Of a stretch of 64,000 bases of DNA, positions 16,783-25,036 are shown piece after piece; positions within the stretch are counted from its first letter, which is position 1, and each line of letters begins with the position of its first letter. The stretch lies in NCBI RefSeq assembly GCF_019966515.1, contig NZ_JAIMIB010000003.1, positions 62,001 to 126,000 of the forward strand, in the 5' to 3' direction. The position numbers and the translations under genes were made by a program. The stretch is from Roseovarius aestuarii. GTDB lineage: Bacteria; Pseudomonadota; Alphaproteobacteria; Rhodobacterales; Rhodobacteraceae. The notes beneath the pieces are model-generated. The model made no database searches. It was not told where the DNA came from and worked only from the letters and a program-made list of their open reading frames with translations.

Positions 16783-17439
16783 TCAGGCATTTGAGCCGCT
16801 TCGAAGTGCGGTCTCGGCGTGATGTTGCGCCAGCATATTCACTACCGACGATCGTTGGCATAGAGCCTCGCGGTGTCGTGTGATGTTGGGATATCGGGAA
16901 ATGTCGCCACCAGGAAAGATCACATCCCACAACGTTTGCGTGCCCAGGATGAAATCAGGCACGGTCGGGTTGGCGCCAAAGAAAAACGGACCTTCCGACA
17001 GGGCCGCTTCAAGTGTCGCAAAAACCCGGGAAAGCCGCTGCATCGATGCGTCTTTCAGCGCATCCTGAAGTTCTGGCCCGGAATGATAAAACTCCGGGTG
17101 GTACTGGATGATCACATCCGGTTGGAGGGTGGACGCCAGATAATGGATCCACTGCAGGAACGTGCCGCGCCGGGGGGCATCGGGTGGGATGACCAACCCG
17201 GCACCGGGATGCCGTTCGGCAATGTATAACGCAACCGCTCCGGTCTCGAATACCGTGCCGTCCGGCCCAAGAAGTGCCGGCGTGCGGCAATGTGGGCTGG
17301 CAGCGAGAAAGGCGGGGTCGGGCGTGTCGGTGAAAAGTTCGACCCAGTGAATCGTATAATCAGCACCGACCTCTTCCAGCACCGCGTGGGCGCACATGGC
17401 ATAGGTGTTGGGGGCGCAATAGAGCGTGTATTGGGCCAA
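16783..17439 (-). CDS. Glutathione S-transferase family protein
   Basis: A 218-residue protein. The N-terminal thioredoxin-like domain (TLYCAPNTYAMCAHAVLEEVG; RTPALLGPDG; VFETGAVALYIAERHP) binds glutathione in the family. The helical C-terminal domain ends with FFFGANPTVPDFILG, the usual N-cap region. I propose a TTG start at 17439: it lies 1 nt after the MttB-like stop with AAGGA spaced 7 nt away, and the fold begins there. It appears to be the last gene of the substrate-binding protein/MttB unit. What it conjugates or isomerises is unknown. Confidence 0.82.
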   Translation of the reverse strand: MAQYTLYCAPNTYAMCAHAVLEEVGADYTIHWVELFTDTPDPAFLAASPHCRTPALLGPDGTVFETGAVALYIAERHPGAGLVIPPDAPRRGTFLQWIHYLASTLQPDVIIQYHPEFYHSGPELQDALKDASMQRLSRVFATLEAALSEGPFFFGANPTVPDFILGTQTLWDVIFPGGDISRYPNITRHREALCQRSSVVNMLAQHHAETALRSGSNA

Positions 17440-17440
17440 T

Positions 17441-18853
17441 TCAGGTTCCTTCCAGCAATGACAGGGTTTTCTCCTTGAGTTGCGCGCGCAGGTCTGGCTG
17501 ACCGGCTTCTTGCCAGTTCTCGATACCTTCGCGCCGGAACAGGCCGGGGATCCACATTTCGGTCTCATAGCGAGCCAGCGTGTGGGGATCGGTCAGAAAG
17601 CTGTTATCGCTGGCCGCGCGGGCGACAACGCTGGTGGCTATGGTGTCGCGGGTCACCTCGATCCCGGCACCGAACTTGCGAGCCATCGCCGCCAGTTCAT
17701 CGCAGGCCACCAGCATCTCTGTCGATCCGGTGCGGCCGCTGGACAGCAGTCCCAGATTATGGGTCAGCGCGGTAGCACCGATGGTGGTGGCGTGCAGGTT
17801 CGCGCTGGCCTCGGCCAGGGCCTGCGGGCCGATATCATGCGCGTCCGTGCAGCCAGAGCCGGCCCAGCACGGGATGCCGAGATGGTCAAACACATCCGCG
17901 GCGCCAAGCCCGGCCAGGGTATATTCGGGCGATCCGATCGCCATGTCGGCGCGGCGCATGTCCATCGGCATGACCGATGCCCCCGACATCACCGGCGCGC
18001 CGGGCGCGGCCAGTTGACTGATGACGATGCCCGCCAGCGATTCTGCCGTGGCCTGGGTGATGGCCCCGGCCAGCGTCAGCGGGCAGGCCATACCCGGAAA
18101 GATCGCCGGATAGCAGACCACCGGCAGATGCAGCCGCGCCGCCATCAAAAGCCGCTGACAGGTCTCGGTGCCCAGCTTGAGCGGGGAAATCGGCCCAATC
18201 AGGTCCAGCCCGATGGGCCTGTCGGCCAGATTGCCCATGCCGCCAACGCGTACCGCCATGTCATCCCAGATCGCGCGCACGCCATGTTCATCATGGCCGG
18301 TAAAGAAGATGGGTTTGCCGGTGGTGTCCAGCAGCGCACGGGCGCTGGCCAGCGCCTCGGTCTGGGCATCTACATCGCTGGGATAGCCAAGTGCGGCGGC
18401 GAAATCTATATTGGGCAGCCGGTCCTGCAACCGACCGTGATCCGAGATATCAGACAAAAGGCATGGGCGGTATTCACCGCTGCGCGGGTCCAGCACCTGA
18501 ACGCAGTTGACGGCGCTGCCGAAACGGGCGGTATCATCGTCGGTCGCGAAGGCCCGCGCGCCACTCTGGGTGAAGAACGTGATGCTCGGCGGGATGGCTT
18601 CAATCGCCCGCCTTACCAGGTCGGGGGGGTAGAAAATCCGTCCGTCATGATCGCGGCAGCCCGCTGAAGTCAGGAGTGATCGCGCCTCGTCATCCTCGAC
18701 CTGCATCCCGACGCGGTAGAGAATTTCCAGGACGCCGCCGAAAATGTCCTCGGCGCCCTGCGCATCAATCGTCTGCAATCGCATCCGCCGGGGCGGCTTT
18801 GCGGCGGCGGGGCGCGCGGCCCTGCGCCGCCTGCTCTTTGCACGGATCGCCAT
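17441..18853 (-). CDS. MttB-like (COG5598) methyltransferase, copy 1
   Basis: A 470-residue homologue of trimethylamine methyltransferase MttB in the non-pyrrolysine branch. It shows the TIM-barrel segments RVGMQVEDDEARSLL, RFGSAVNCVQVLD, GPISPLKLGTETC, GSPEYTLAGLGAADVFDHLG, STEMLVACDELAAMARKFGAG and a terminal DPHTLARYETEMWIPGL. Characterised members transfer a methyl from a quaternary amine such as glycine betaine to a corrinoid protein. The reading frame contains no amber codon. No corrinoid protein or activase is in the window, which is odd. It lies in a unit with the ABC binding protein and a GST. Confidence 0.87.
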   Translation of the reverse strand: MAIRAKSRRRRAARPAAAKPPRRMRLQTIDAQGAEDIFGGVLEILYRVGMQVEDDEARSLLTSAGCRDHDGRIFYPPDLVRRAIEAIPPSITFFTQSGARAFATDDDTARFGSAVNCVQVLDPRSGEYRPCLLSDISDHGRLQDRLPNIDFAAALGYPSDVDAQTEALASARALLDTTGKPIFFTGHDEHGVRAIWDDMAVRVGGMGNLADRPIGLDLIGPISPLKLGTETCQRLLMAARLHLPVVCYPAIFPGMACPLTLAGAITQATAESLAGIVISQLAAPGAPVMSGASVMPMDMRRADMAIGSPEYTLAGLGAADVFDHLGIPCWAGSGCTDAHDIGPQALAEASANLHATTIGATALTHNLGLLSSGRTGSTEMLVACDELAAMARKFGAGIEVTRDTIATSVVARAASDNSFLTDPHTLARYETEMWIPGLFRREGIENWQEAGQPDLRAQLKEKTLSLLEGT

Positions 18854-18876
18854 GACACCCTCGTACTGACGGGATA

Positions 18877-18902
18877 CAGGCCAGCGATTTGCCGCTGGCC
18901 TG
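18877..18902 (-). other. Intercistronic hairpin between binding-protein and MttB genes
   Basis: A perfect 10-bp stem (CAGGCCAGCG / CGCTGGCCTG) with a 6-nt loop lies in the 69-nt gap. Such stems after a binding-protein gene commonly protect its mRNA 3' end, giving more binding protein than downstream enzyme. There is no T tract, so full termination is unlikely. Confidence 0.68.
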
Positions 18903-18922
18903 ACCGATTGTCGCGCTGTCTA

Positions 18923-20521
18923 TTATTCGTCCAGCCAGGCCGTGCGCTGCATCTGGTAAAAGCCCAGCGGGCCCGAACCATGCGGCGTGATGCCCTGCAC
19001 CTCGTTGCGGGCGGCATCGACGAAGTTGCGGAAGCCCAGCGTCGCGTGGCCGCCATCCTCGTGCAGCATGCGCTGCATTTCGCCGTACATCTCCTTGCGT
19101 TTGGCAAAATCCGTGACCGACCGCGCCTCGACAAGCAGTTTCTCGAACGTCTCGTTGTTCCAGAGCGTTTCGTTCCAGGCGGAGGTGTTGGAGAACGCGA
19201 TCGAGAAGATCAGATCGGGCACCGGGCGCGGATCCCAGCCCGAGGTGATGATCGGTTTCTGGATCCAGACCGCCGACCAGAAACTATCAGCCGGCGGGTT
19301 GATGACGTTGAAATTCAGGCCGCCCGCGGCAGCGCTTTGCTGAAGGTGCTGTGCCGCGGCAAGCGAACCGGTACCGGCTACGTCCGAGCCGTAAATGTCG
19401 ATCGGGGTGTTTTCCAGCCCGGCCTTGTTGATGTGGAACCGTACCTTTTCAGGGTCGTATTCGCGCTGCGGGATATCGCCGTTATAGTAGGGATCAATCG
19501 GCGCGATCGGATGATCGTTGCCAACCGAGCCGAGCCCCTTGAGGATGTTGTCGCGTATCCCTTCGCGGTCGATGGCGTATTTCACCGCAAGGCGGAAATC
19601 GGGATCATTGGTCGGCTCGCGGTCCAGCATCATCGCCAGGTTCAGGAAGGCACCCGACGGCGCGTCGATCACATAGGCCGCGCCGCTGTTGTCGATCAGC
19701 CGTGTGGCTTTCTGGTCAAGCTGCAGGAGGACGTTGATATCGCCAGCAATCAGCGCGTTGATCCGCTGGGTGTTGTCGGCGATGCCGACGAATTCCAGCT
19801 CGTCGGCATAGGGGCCATCGTCGCCCCAGTAGTTTTCGTTGCGGGCAAAGCGGTAGTTGCTGCCGGGGGTAAACTCGACCACCTTGAACGGGCCGGTGCC
19901 GGGCGGGGTGCCGGTGAAATCCTCGAGGTCGCGCTTGGTGACCTGCACGCGGGTGTCCGAAAGGATCATCGGGAAATCGGCATTTGGCGCGGTGAGGTTG
20001 AACCGCACCTGATGATCGCCCAGCTTGTCGATGCTGGCGATCTGGCTCATGAAGGATTTCGACGGCGCCTCGGAACCCTCACGGTAGTGGCGCTGCATCG
20101 AATAGATCACATCCTCGGCGCCGAAATCTGATCCGTCGTGGAATGTCACGCCTTCGCGCAGATTGAACACCCAGGCAGAGGCGTCGTCGTTGGCTTCCCA
20201 AGATGTCGCAAGCCACGGCATCGGTTGCAGGTCCGCGTCACGGTTGACCAGATTGTCGTGCACCGCATAGCCCATCTGGATGTTCGAGGTGCTGAAGTAC
20301 TTTGTCGGGTCCAGACTGTCCTGCGCCTGTGCCGCCTCGACACCGACCACAAGGCGGCCGCCGGTCTTGGGTGTCGCCGCCTGGGCGCGCTGCGCCGTCA
20401 GGCCGCTGATGACCGTGGCAGAGGCACCGGCCGCCGCAAGCGTGCCCATGAACCTGCGCCGCGAGATCTTGTTGGCCACATATTGCTGGAAGAGATAGTC
20501 GTTGAACTTTTTGTCAGACAT
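18923..20521 (-). CDS. ABC transporter substrate-binding protein (oligopeptide/SBP_bac_5 type), Tat-exported
   Basis: This 532-residue periplasmic protein captures the substrate for the importer encoded at 21520-24987. The N terminus has the Tat motif SRRRFMGTLAAAGAS followed by a cleavable stretch ending RAQA. Family 5 features include YAVHDNLVNRD, WVFNLREGVTFHDGS, GTGPFKVVEF and LAVKYAIDREGI. Family 5 proteins bind peptides, opines or quaternary and polyamine-like solutes. The gene is divergent from the GntR gene, with one CTGTGATCACAG palindrome between them. Confidence 0.92.
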   Translation of the reverse strand: MSDKKFNDYLFQQYVANKISRRRFMGTLAAAGASATVISGLTAQRAQAATPKTGGRLVVGVEAAQAQDSLDPTKYFSTSNIQMGYAVHDNLVNRDADLQPMPWLATSWEANDDASAWVFNLREGVTFHDGSDFGAEDVIYSMQRHYREGSEAPSKSFMSQIASIDKLGDHQVRFNLTAPNADFPMILSDTRVQVTKRDLEDFTGTPPGTGPFKVVEFTPGSNYRFARNENYWGDDGPYADELEFVGIADNTQRINALIAGDINVLLQLDQKATRLIDNSGAAYVIDAPSGAFLNLAMMLDREPTNDPDFRLAVKYAIDREGIRDNILKGLGSVGNDHPIAPIDPYYNGDIPQREYDPEKVRFHINKAGLENTPIDIYGSDVAGTGSLAAAQHLQQSAAAGGLNFNVINPPADSFWSAVWIQKPIITSGWDPRPVPDLIFSIAFSNTSAWNETLWNNETFEKLLVEARSVTDFAKRKEMYGEMQRMLHEDGGHATLGFRNFVDAARNEVQGITPHGSGPLGFYQMQRTAWLDE

Positions 20522-20608
20522 GCACGTGTCTCCGCTGTTGGAAGGGGTGATCGAATGTCACCGCCCTGTCTCGGAGCTTTGACGCCCCTGTTTTAGAGTT
20601 ATTGCAAA

Positions 20609-20620
20609 CTGTGATCACAG
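20609..20620. promoter_or_regulatory. GntR-type operator 1 (CTGTGATCACAG)
   Basis: A perfect 12-bp palindrome in the divergent region, 87 nt from the binding-protein start and 121 nt from the GntR start. It is identical to four other copies in the island, so it is the natural autoregulatory site of the adjacent FCD regulator. Binding itself is inferred. Confidence 0.8.
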
Positions 20621-20741
20621 AATATAGATAAAAGCAAGCTTCTTTGAAACCACCCCGTTGCCGTTCGCGGCTGTGCAAAATCTGGTATTTTTGGTCATAC
20701 CGGGCTAGAAAGCGAAAGAGATGATGGAGAAGAGCCGTTCG

Positions 20742-21404
20742 ATGAATCAAGTCCTTGCATCAGATATCGCCGTGCCTGGAAATCTCAGCACGCGTATCTA
20801 CGCGGACTTGCAGCGGAAACTCATCGTGGGTGATCTGAGGCCCGCGGAAAACCTGTCAATCCGCACATTGGCCGAGGAATATCAGGTGTCGGCAATGCCG
20901 GTTCGCGAAGCACTGAGGCAGCTTGCCTCTGAGGACGCGCTGATCGGCGCCGCCAAGAAAGCCTACCGGGTCCCCGATCTGACCTCGGAACAGGCAGCGG
21001 ATTTGTTTTTCGTCCGCGCCGTGCTTGAAGGGGCTGCTGCTGAGATTGCAGCGGAACGGGTCACAGATGCGGATATCAAGATATTGGCCAAACACAACGT
21101 AGATCTGGAATCGGCCTGGGAAAAACGCCACGCTTCAGACTTCCTTTTCGCGAATTATCAGTTTCACCGGCATGTTTATTCACTAACCGGCAACAGCGCG
21201 CTGCAATCCATGATCGACGCGCTTTACGTGCGCACCGGTCCGTGGCTGGCTTTTGGCATAACCAATCTGGTCAGGCCCGATAAATGGATGGGTGAGCACG
21301 ACAATATCATTGCAGCGCTGAAGCAGCGAGATAAGGCGGGAACGCGCCGTTTGATGGAGGAAGACGCCCGTTGGGGCGTCGAGGTTTTTCGCGAGCTTGG
21401 CTGA
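20742..21404 (+). CDS. GntR/FadR-group (FCD) transcriptional regulator
   Basis: A 220-residue regulator. The winged helix (about 10-75) contains LSIRTLAEEYQVSAMPVREALRQLASE, of which the VREAL part is the recognition helix. The FCD ligand-binding domain follows, with FFVRAVLEGAAAEIAAERV, ANYQFHRHVYSLTG (metal-binding His candidates) and GEHDNIIAALKQRD. FCD proteins respond to small carboxylates or amines, often as repressors. The ATG at 20742 is used because GGAGAAG lies about 9 nt upstream; earlier ATGs at 20721 and 20724 lack spacing. The five palindromes around it make it the likely master regulator of the island. Confidence 0.92.
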   Translation: MNQVLASDIAVPGNLSTRIYADLQRKLIVGDLRPAENLSIRTLAEEYQVSAMPVREALRQLASEDALIGAAKKAYRVPDLTSEQAADLFFVRAVLEGAAAEIAAERVTDADIKILAKHNVDLESAWEKRHASDFLFANYQFHRHVYSLTGNSALQSMIDALYVRTGPWLAFGITNLVRPDKWMGEHDNIIAALKQRDKAGTRRLMEEDARWGVEVFRELG

Positions 21405-21408
21405 GCAA

Positions 21409-21426
21409 GCCCGGATTACGTCGGGC
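21409..21426 (+). terminator. Possible short terminator hairpin after the GntR gene
   Basis: GCCCG and CGGGC arms enclose an 8-nt loop just 4 nt beyond the stop codon. The stem is short and has no T tract. It may separate the regulator transcript from the downstream operon promoter. Confidence 0.3.
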
Positions 21427-21459
21427 GTATGACAAAGTAACGCTTGCAATATTTTCAAT

Positions 21460-21471
21460 CTGTGATCACAG
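21460..21471. promoter_or_regulatory. GntR-type operator 2 (CTGTGATCACAG)
   Basis: An identical 12-bp palindrome 48 nt upstream of the first permease gene. It would control the eight-gene transporter/catabolic operon 21520-32327. Confidence 0.8.
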
Positions 21472-21519
21472 TTATCTCAATTCTCCGGCCATGACGGCTG
21501 TGCGCGAGGGGGATTTGGG

Positions 21520-22473
21520 ATGAGCATACTGGAGATTCTCGGTAAGCGGCTGATTTTTGGCGTCGGGACGCTCCTGTTTGTGTCGGTTCTTGTTTTCATC
21601 GGAACGGAAATCCTGCCCGGCGACGTGGCACATGCGATTTTGGGGCAGGGGGCCACGCCGGAACTTGTCGCCCAGATCAAGGAGAGGCTGGGGCTCGATC
21701 AGCCGCTTCATGTTCGCTACTTCGTCTGGCTTGGGAACTTCGTGACCGGTGACTTTGGCACCTCTCTGGCAAATGGCGCTGATATCGGAACCGAGATTGG
21801 AAGGCGGGCCAGCAACACGATCATTCTTGCCCTGTGCACCACGGTGATTGCCGTGCCGCTGTCAATTGTTCTGGGTCTTGCGGCGGCGGTAAAACCTGGT
21901 GGCCTTGTTGACCGGATCATTACCTCGACCTCGCTTGCGCTGATTTCTTTTCCCGACTTTCTGGTTGCGGTGGTGCTGGTCACGATCTTTGCGGTCAAGC
22001 TGAAATGGCTTCCTGCCATCGCGTCGATCCGGCCCAGCTATGAACTTGTGGACTGGATCCGCATCCTGATTCTGCCGGTTCTCGGGCTGACCTTCACGAT
22101 CCTCGCCCATATGGTGCGGATGACGCGCTCGGCGGTGCTGAATGTCCTGTCCAGCCCGGCGATAGAAATGGCGATCCTGAAAGGGGTGCCGCGCCGGCGC
22201 CTGCTGTTGCGCCACGCGCTGCCCAATGCCTTCGGCCCGATCATCAATGTGATTGCCCTGAACCTTGCCTATCTGATCAGCGGTGTCGTGGTGATCGAAA
22301 CCCTGTTCAATTTCCCCGGCCTGGGCCGCTACATGGTGGAGGCGGTGACCAACCGGGATGTCCCGATCGTGCAGACCTGTGCAATGATCTTCTGCTCGGT
22401 CTACATCATCCTGAACATGACCGCCGACATTCTGTCGATCATGGCCAACCCGCGTGTGAGGTACAAGAAATGA
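21520..22473 (+). CDS. ABC transporter permease (DppB-like)
   Basis: A 317-residue inner-membrane permease with about six membrane segments. It opens with a signal-anchor-like helix (GKRLIFGVGTLLFVSVLVFIG), continues with GLDQPLHVRYFVWLGNFVTGDFG typical of DppB/OppB, and carries the EAA loop KGVPRRRLLLRHALPNAFGPI that docks the ATPase. It is the first gene of the operon and overlaps the next gene by 4 nt. It forms the translocation pore with the second permease. Confidence 0.93.
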   Translation: MSILEILGKRLIFGVGTLLFVSVLVFIGTEILPGDVAHAILGQGATPELVAQIKERLGLDQPLHVRYFVWLGNFVTGDFGTSLANGADIGTEIGRRASNTIILALCTTVIAVPLSIVLGLAAAVKPGGLVDRIITSTSLALISFPDFLVAVVLVTIFAVKLKWLPAIASIRPSYELVDWIRILILPVLGLTFTILAHMVRMTRSAVLNVLSSPAIEMAILKGVPRRRLLLRHALPNAFGPIINVIALNLAYLISGVVVIETLFNFPGLGRYMVEAVTNRDVPIVQTCAMIFCSVYIILNMTADILSIMANPRVRYKK

Positions 22474-23333
22474 CCGCACAGGTGCGCACATGGCAGGGCG
22501 AGTTGCGCGAGGCTGCCTCGGATCTGACACCGGGCGTCACACTGGCGCTTCTGTTCCTGATTTTTGTCTTCCTTGTCGGGGCCTTCGCACCGTGGATCGC
22601 GCCCTATGGCGAAGGCCAGATTCTGACCAATGAGAGTTTTGAGCCACCCAGTGCGATCATGTGGCTGGGCAGCGATTATCTGGGCCGGGATGTGCTTTCG
22701 CGCCTCATCTACGGCGTTCGGATCACGCTCTTTCTGGCACTGGTCATCACTTTCCTGTCGTTCTTTGCCGGCGTGGGTCTCGGGTTTCTGGCGGCGGCCT
22801 TTGGCGGTCGGGTTGACATGTGGATGAGCCGCATCAACGACGCGATGCTCAGCTTTCCGGCGCTGATGCTGGCGCTCATTGTGATCAACTCGCTGGGATC
22901 GTCTTTCGTGGTGCTGGTTTTCACCATCGCCTTTATCGACCTGACGCGGGTGTTTCGCGTGGCCCGGGCGCTGGCGGTCAACATCATGGTGATGGATTAT
23001 GTCGAGGCTGCGATTGTGCGCGGCGAGGGCAAGGGATGGATCGTCTGGCATGAGGTGCTGCCCAATGCCCTGACCCCGCTGGCGGCCGAATTCGGCATTC
23101 GTTTCACCTACGCGATCCTGTTTATCTCAGCGCTCAGCTTTCTGGGACTGGGGGTGCAGCCGCCGCAATCCGACCTCGGCGTCATGGTCAAGGAGAACAT
23201 GCAGGCGATCCTATACGGCGAATACACCACGCTTTATCCGGCCTTTGGCATCGCCTTCATTGCCATTTCCATGAACGTCTTCGTCGACTGGTTGCTGCAA
23301 CGCTCCAGCGCCAAACTGCCGGATGAGATCTGA
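22470..23333 (+). CDS. ABC transporter permease (DppC-like)
   Basis: A 287-residue partner permease. The N-terminal membrane segment is followed by WLGSDYLGRDVLSRLIYG, the DppC/OppC signature, five more membrane segments and the EAA loop RGEGKGWIVWHEVLPNALTPL. Its ATG overlaps the first permease stop (ATGA), showing translational coupling. It ends 1 nt before the ATPase start. Confidence 0.93.
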   Translation: MTAQVRTWQGELREAASDLTPGVTLALLFLIFVFLVGAFAPWIAPYGEGQILTNESFEPPSAIMWLGSDYLGRDVLSRLIYGVRITLFLALVITFLSFFAGVGLGFLAAAFGGRVDMWMSRINDAMLSFPALMLALIVINSLGSSFVVLVFTIAFIDLTRVFRVARALAVNIMVMDYVEAAIVRGEGKGWIVWHEVLPNALTPLAAEFGIRFTYAILFISALSFLGLGVQPPQSDLGVMVKENMQAILYGEYTTLYPAFGIAFIAISMNVFVDWLLQRSSAKLPDEI

Positions 23334-23334
23334 T

Positions 23335-24987
23335 ATGGCTGAACCGCTTCTGAAAGTCCGTAACCTCGACGTGTCGGTCCGCGACAAGAAAGGTCATGAG
23401 TTCAAGATCGTGGACGATATCTCGTTCGATGTGCAGCCGGGCGAGGTGATCGCCTTGATCGGCGAAAGCGGATCGGGAAAGACCACGATTTCACTGGGCT
23501 GCATGGGTTATACAAGGCCCGGCTGCCATATCACCGGCGGTTCGGTAGAACTGGGCGGCACCAATGTACTGGACCAATCGCTGACAGCGCTGCAGGAGTT
23601 GCGCGGCAAGGACATCACCTATGTGGCGCAATCCGCCGCCGCCTCGTTCAACGGGGCGATGACGATCGACGCGCAGGTCACCGAGATCCCGATCATCACC
23701 GGCGCGATGAGCCGCGAGGACGCTCTGGCCAAGGCAGCACAGCTTTATGCGGATCTGGAATTGCCGGACCCGGAGAATATCGGCAAACGCTATCCGCATC
23801 AGGTCTCGGGCGGGCAATTGCAGCGATTGATGGCGGCGATGGCGATGATCAGCGATCCGCGCCTTCTGATCCTGGATGAGCCCACCACCGCGCTGGACGT
23901 GACCACCCAGATCGAAGTTCTCTATTCCTTCAAGAAACTGATTAAGGACCACAAGACCGCCGCCATCTACGTGACCCACGATCTGTCGCTGGTGGCACAG
24001 GTGGCGGATCATATTCTGGTGCTGAAAGACGGCCAGATGGTTGAATATGGCGCTACCGAGCAGATCATCAGCGATCCGCAACATGATTATACCAAGGCGC
24101 TGATGGCGGCGGCGCATCTGATGCCCGATGAAATTCACGCGCCCCCGGTTGTGACCAATGAGGACCCGCCTCTGCTACAGGTCAGGAATGCGACAGCAGG
24201 CTATGGACCGGATCAGGACATCATCGCCCTGCAGGATATCGACCTGACGATCCATGCCGGTGAAACCGTCGGCGTGATTGGCGAAAGCGGGTCGGGCAAG
24301 ACCACGCTTGGGCGGCTGATTTCGGGCCTGATGGGTGCCAAAAAGGGTGGGATCTATCTGGACGGCCACCAACTTGCGCAGAGCGTCGGGCAGCGTTCGA
24401 AAGAGGACCTTCGCCAGATACAGTTCGCCTTTCAGATGGCCGATGTGGCGCTGAACCCGCGGCAGCGCCTCAACAAGATCCTGAGCCGGCCGATGCTGTT
24501 CTATCGCGGGTTGTCGCGCCGCGAGGCGGACAGAGAGGTCGCGCGGCTGCTTGAACGGGTCGACCTGCCGACAGATTTCGCCTGGCGTTTCCCTCCCGAG
24601 CTGTCAGGCGGTCAGCGCCAGCGGGTCAATCTGGCCCGGGCGCTGGCAGCAGAACCCCGGCTGATCATCTGTGACGAGATCACCTCGGCGCTCGATACAA
24701 TCGTCGCGCAACAAATACTCGATCTGTTGGAGGATCTGCAGGACGAGTTGAACCTCAGCTACATGTTCATCACCCACGACATTGCGACGGTCTCGAAGAT
24801 TTCCGAGCGCATCGCGGTGATGCGGTTGGGCCGGATCGTGGCGCAGGGCACCGTGGATCAGGTGCTGACGCCCCCCTGCCATGAATATACGCAATTGCTG
24901 CTGAACTCGGTACCGGAAATGCGCACCGACTGGCTGGATGAGGCAGTCGTCGAACGGCGCAAGCTGGTGGCGGCTTTGGGAGATTAG
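23335..24987 (+). CDS. ABC transporter ATP-binding protein, DppD-DppF fusion
   Basis: A 550-residue protein with two complete nucleotide-binding domains in one chain. Walker A motifs GESGSGKTT occur at about 43 and 316. Signature motifs are VSGGQLQR and LSGGQRQR, and Walker B sequences LLILDEPTTALD and LIICDEITSALD. In the second, the usual Pro after Asp-Glu is Ile, but the catalytic Glu is kept. Fused ATPases of this kind serve single importers in many proteobacteria. The ATG at 23335 follows the permease stop by 1 nt. Confidence 0.93.
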   Translation: MAEPLLKVRNLDVSVRDKKGHEFKIVDDISFDVQPGEVIALIGESGSGKTTISLGCMGYTRPGCHITGGSVELGGTNVLDQSLTALQELRGKDITYVAQSAAASFNGAMTIDAQVTEIPIITGAMSREDALAKAAQLYADLELPDPENIGKRYPHQVSGGQLQRLMAAMAMISDPRLLILDEPTTALDVTTQIEVLYSFKKLIKDHKTAAIYVTHDLSLVAQVADHILVLKDGQMVEYGATEQIISDPQHDYTKALMAAAHLMPDEIHAPPVVTNEDPPLLQVRNATAGYGPDQDIIALQDIDLTIHAGETVGVIGESGSGKTTLGRLISGLMGAKKGGIYLDGHQLAQSVGQRSKEDLRQIQFAFQMADVALNPRQRLNKILSRPMLFYRGLSRREADREVARLLERVDLPTDFAWRFPPELSGGQRQRVNLARALAAEPRLIICDEITSALDTIVAQQILDLLEDLQDELNLSYMFITHDIATVSKISERIAVMRLGRIVAQGTVDQVLTPPCHEYTQLLLNSVPEMRTDWLDEAVVERRKLVAALGD

Positions 24988-25036
24988 AAGACGGGCCATG
25001 CGCCCGAAGTGAAACGAAAACCGAAGGTATCTCTGC

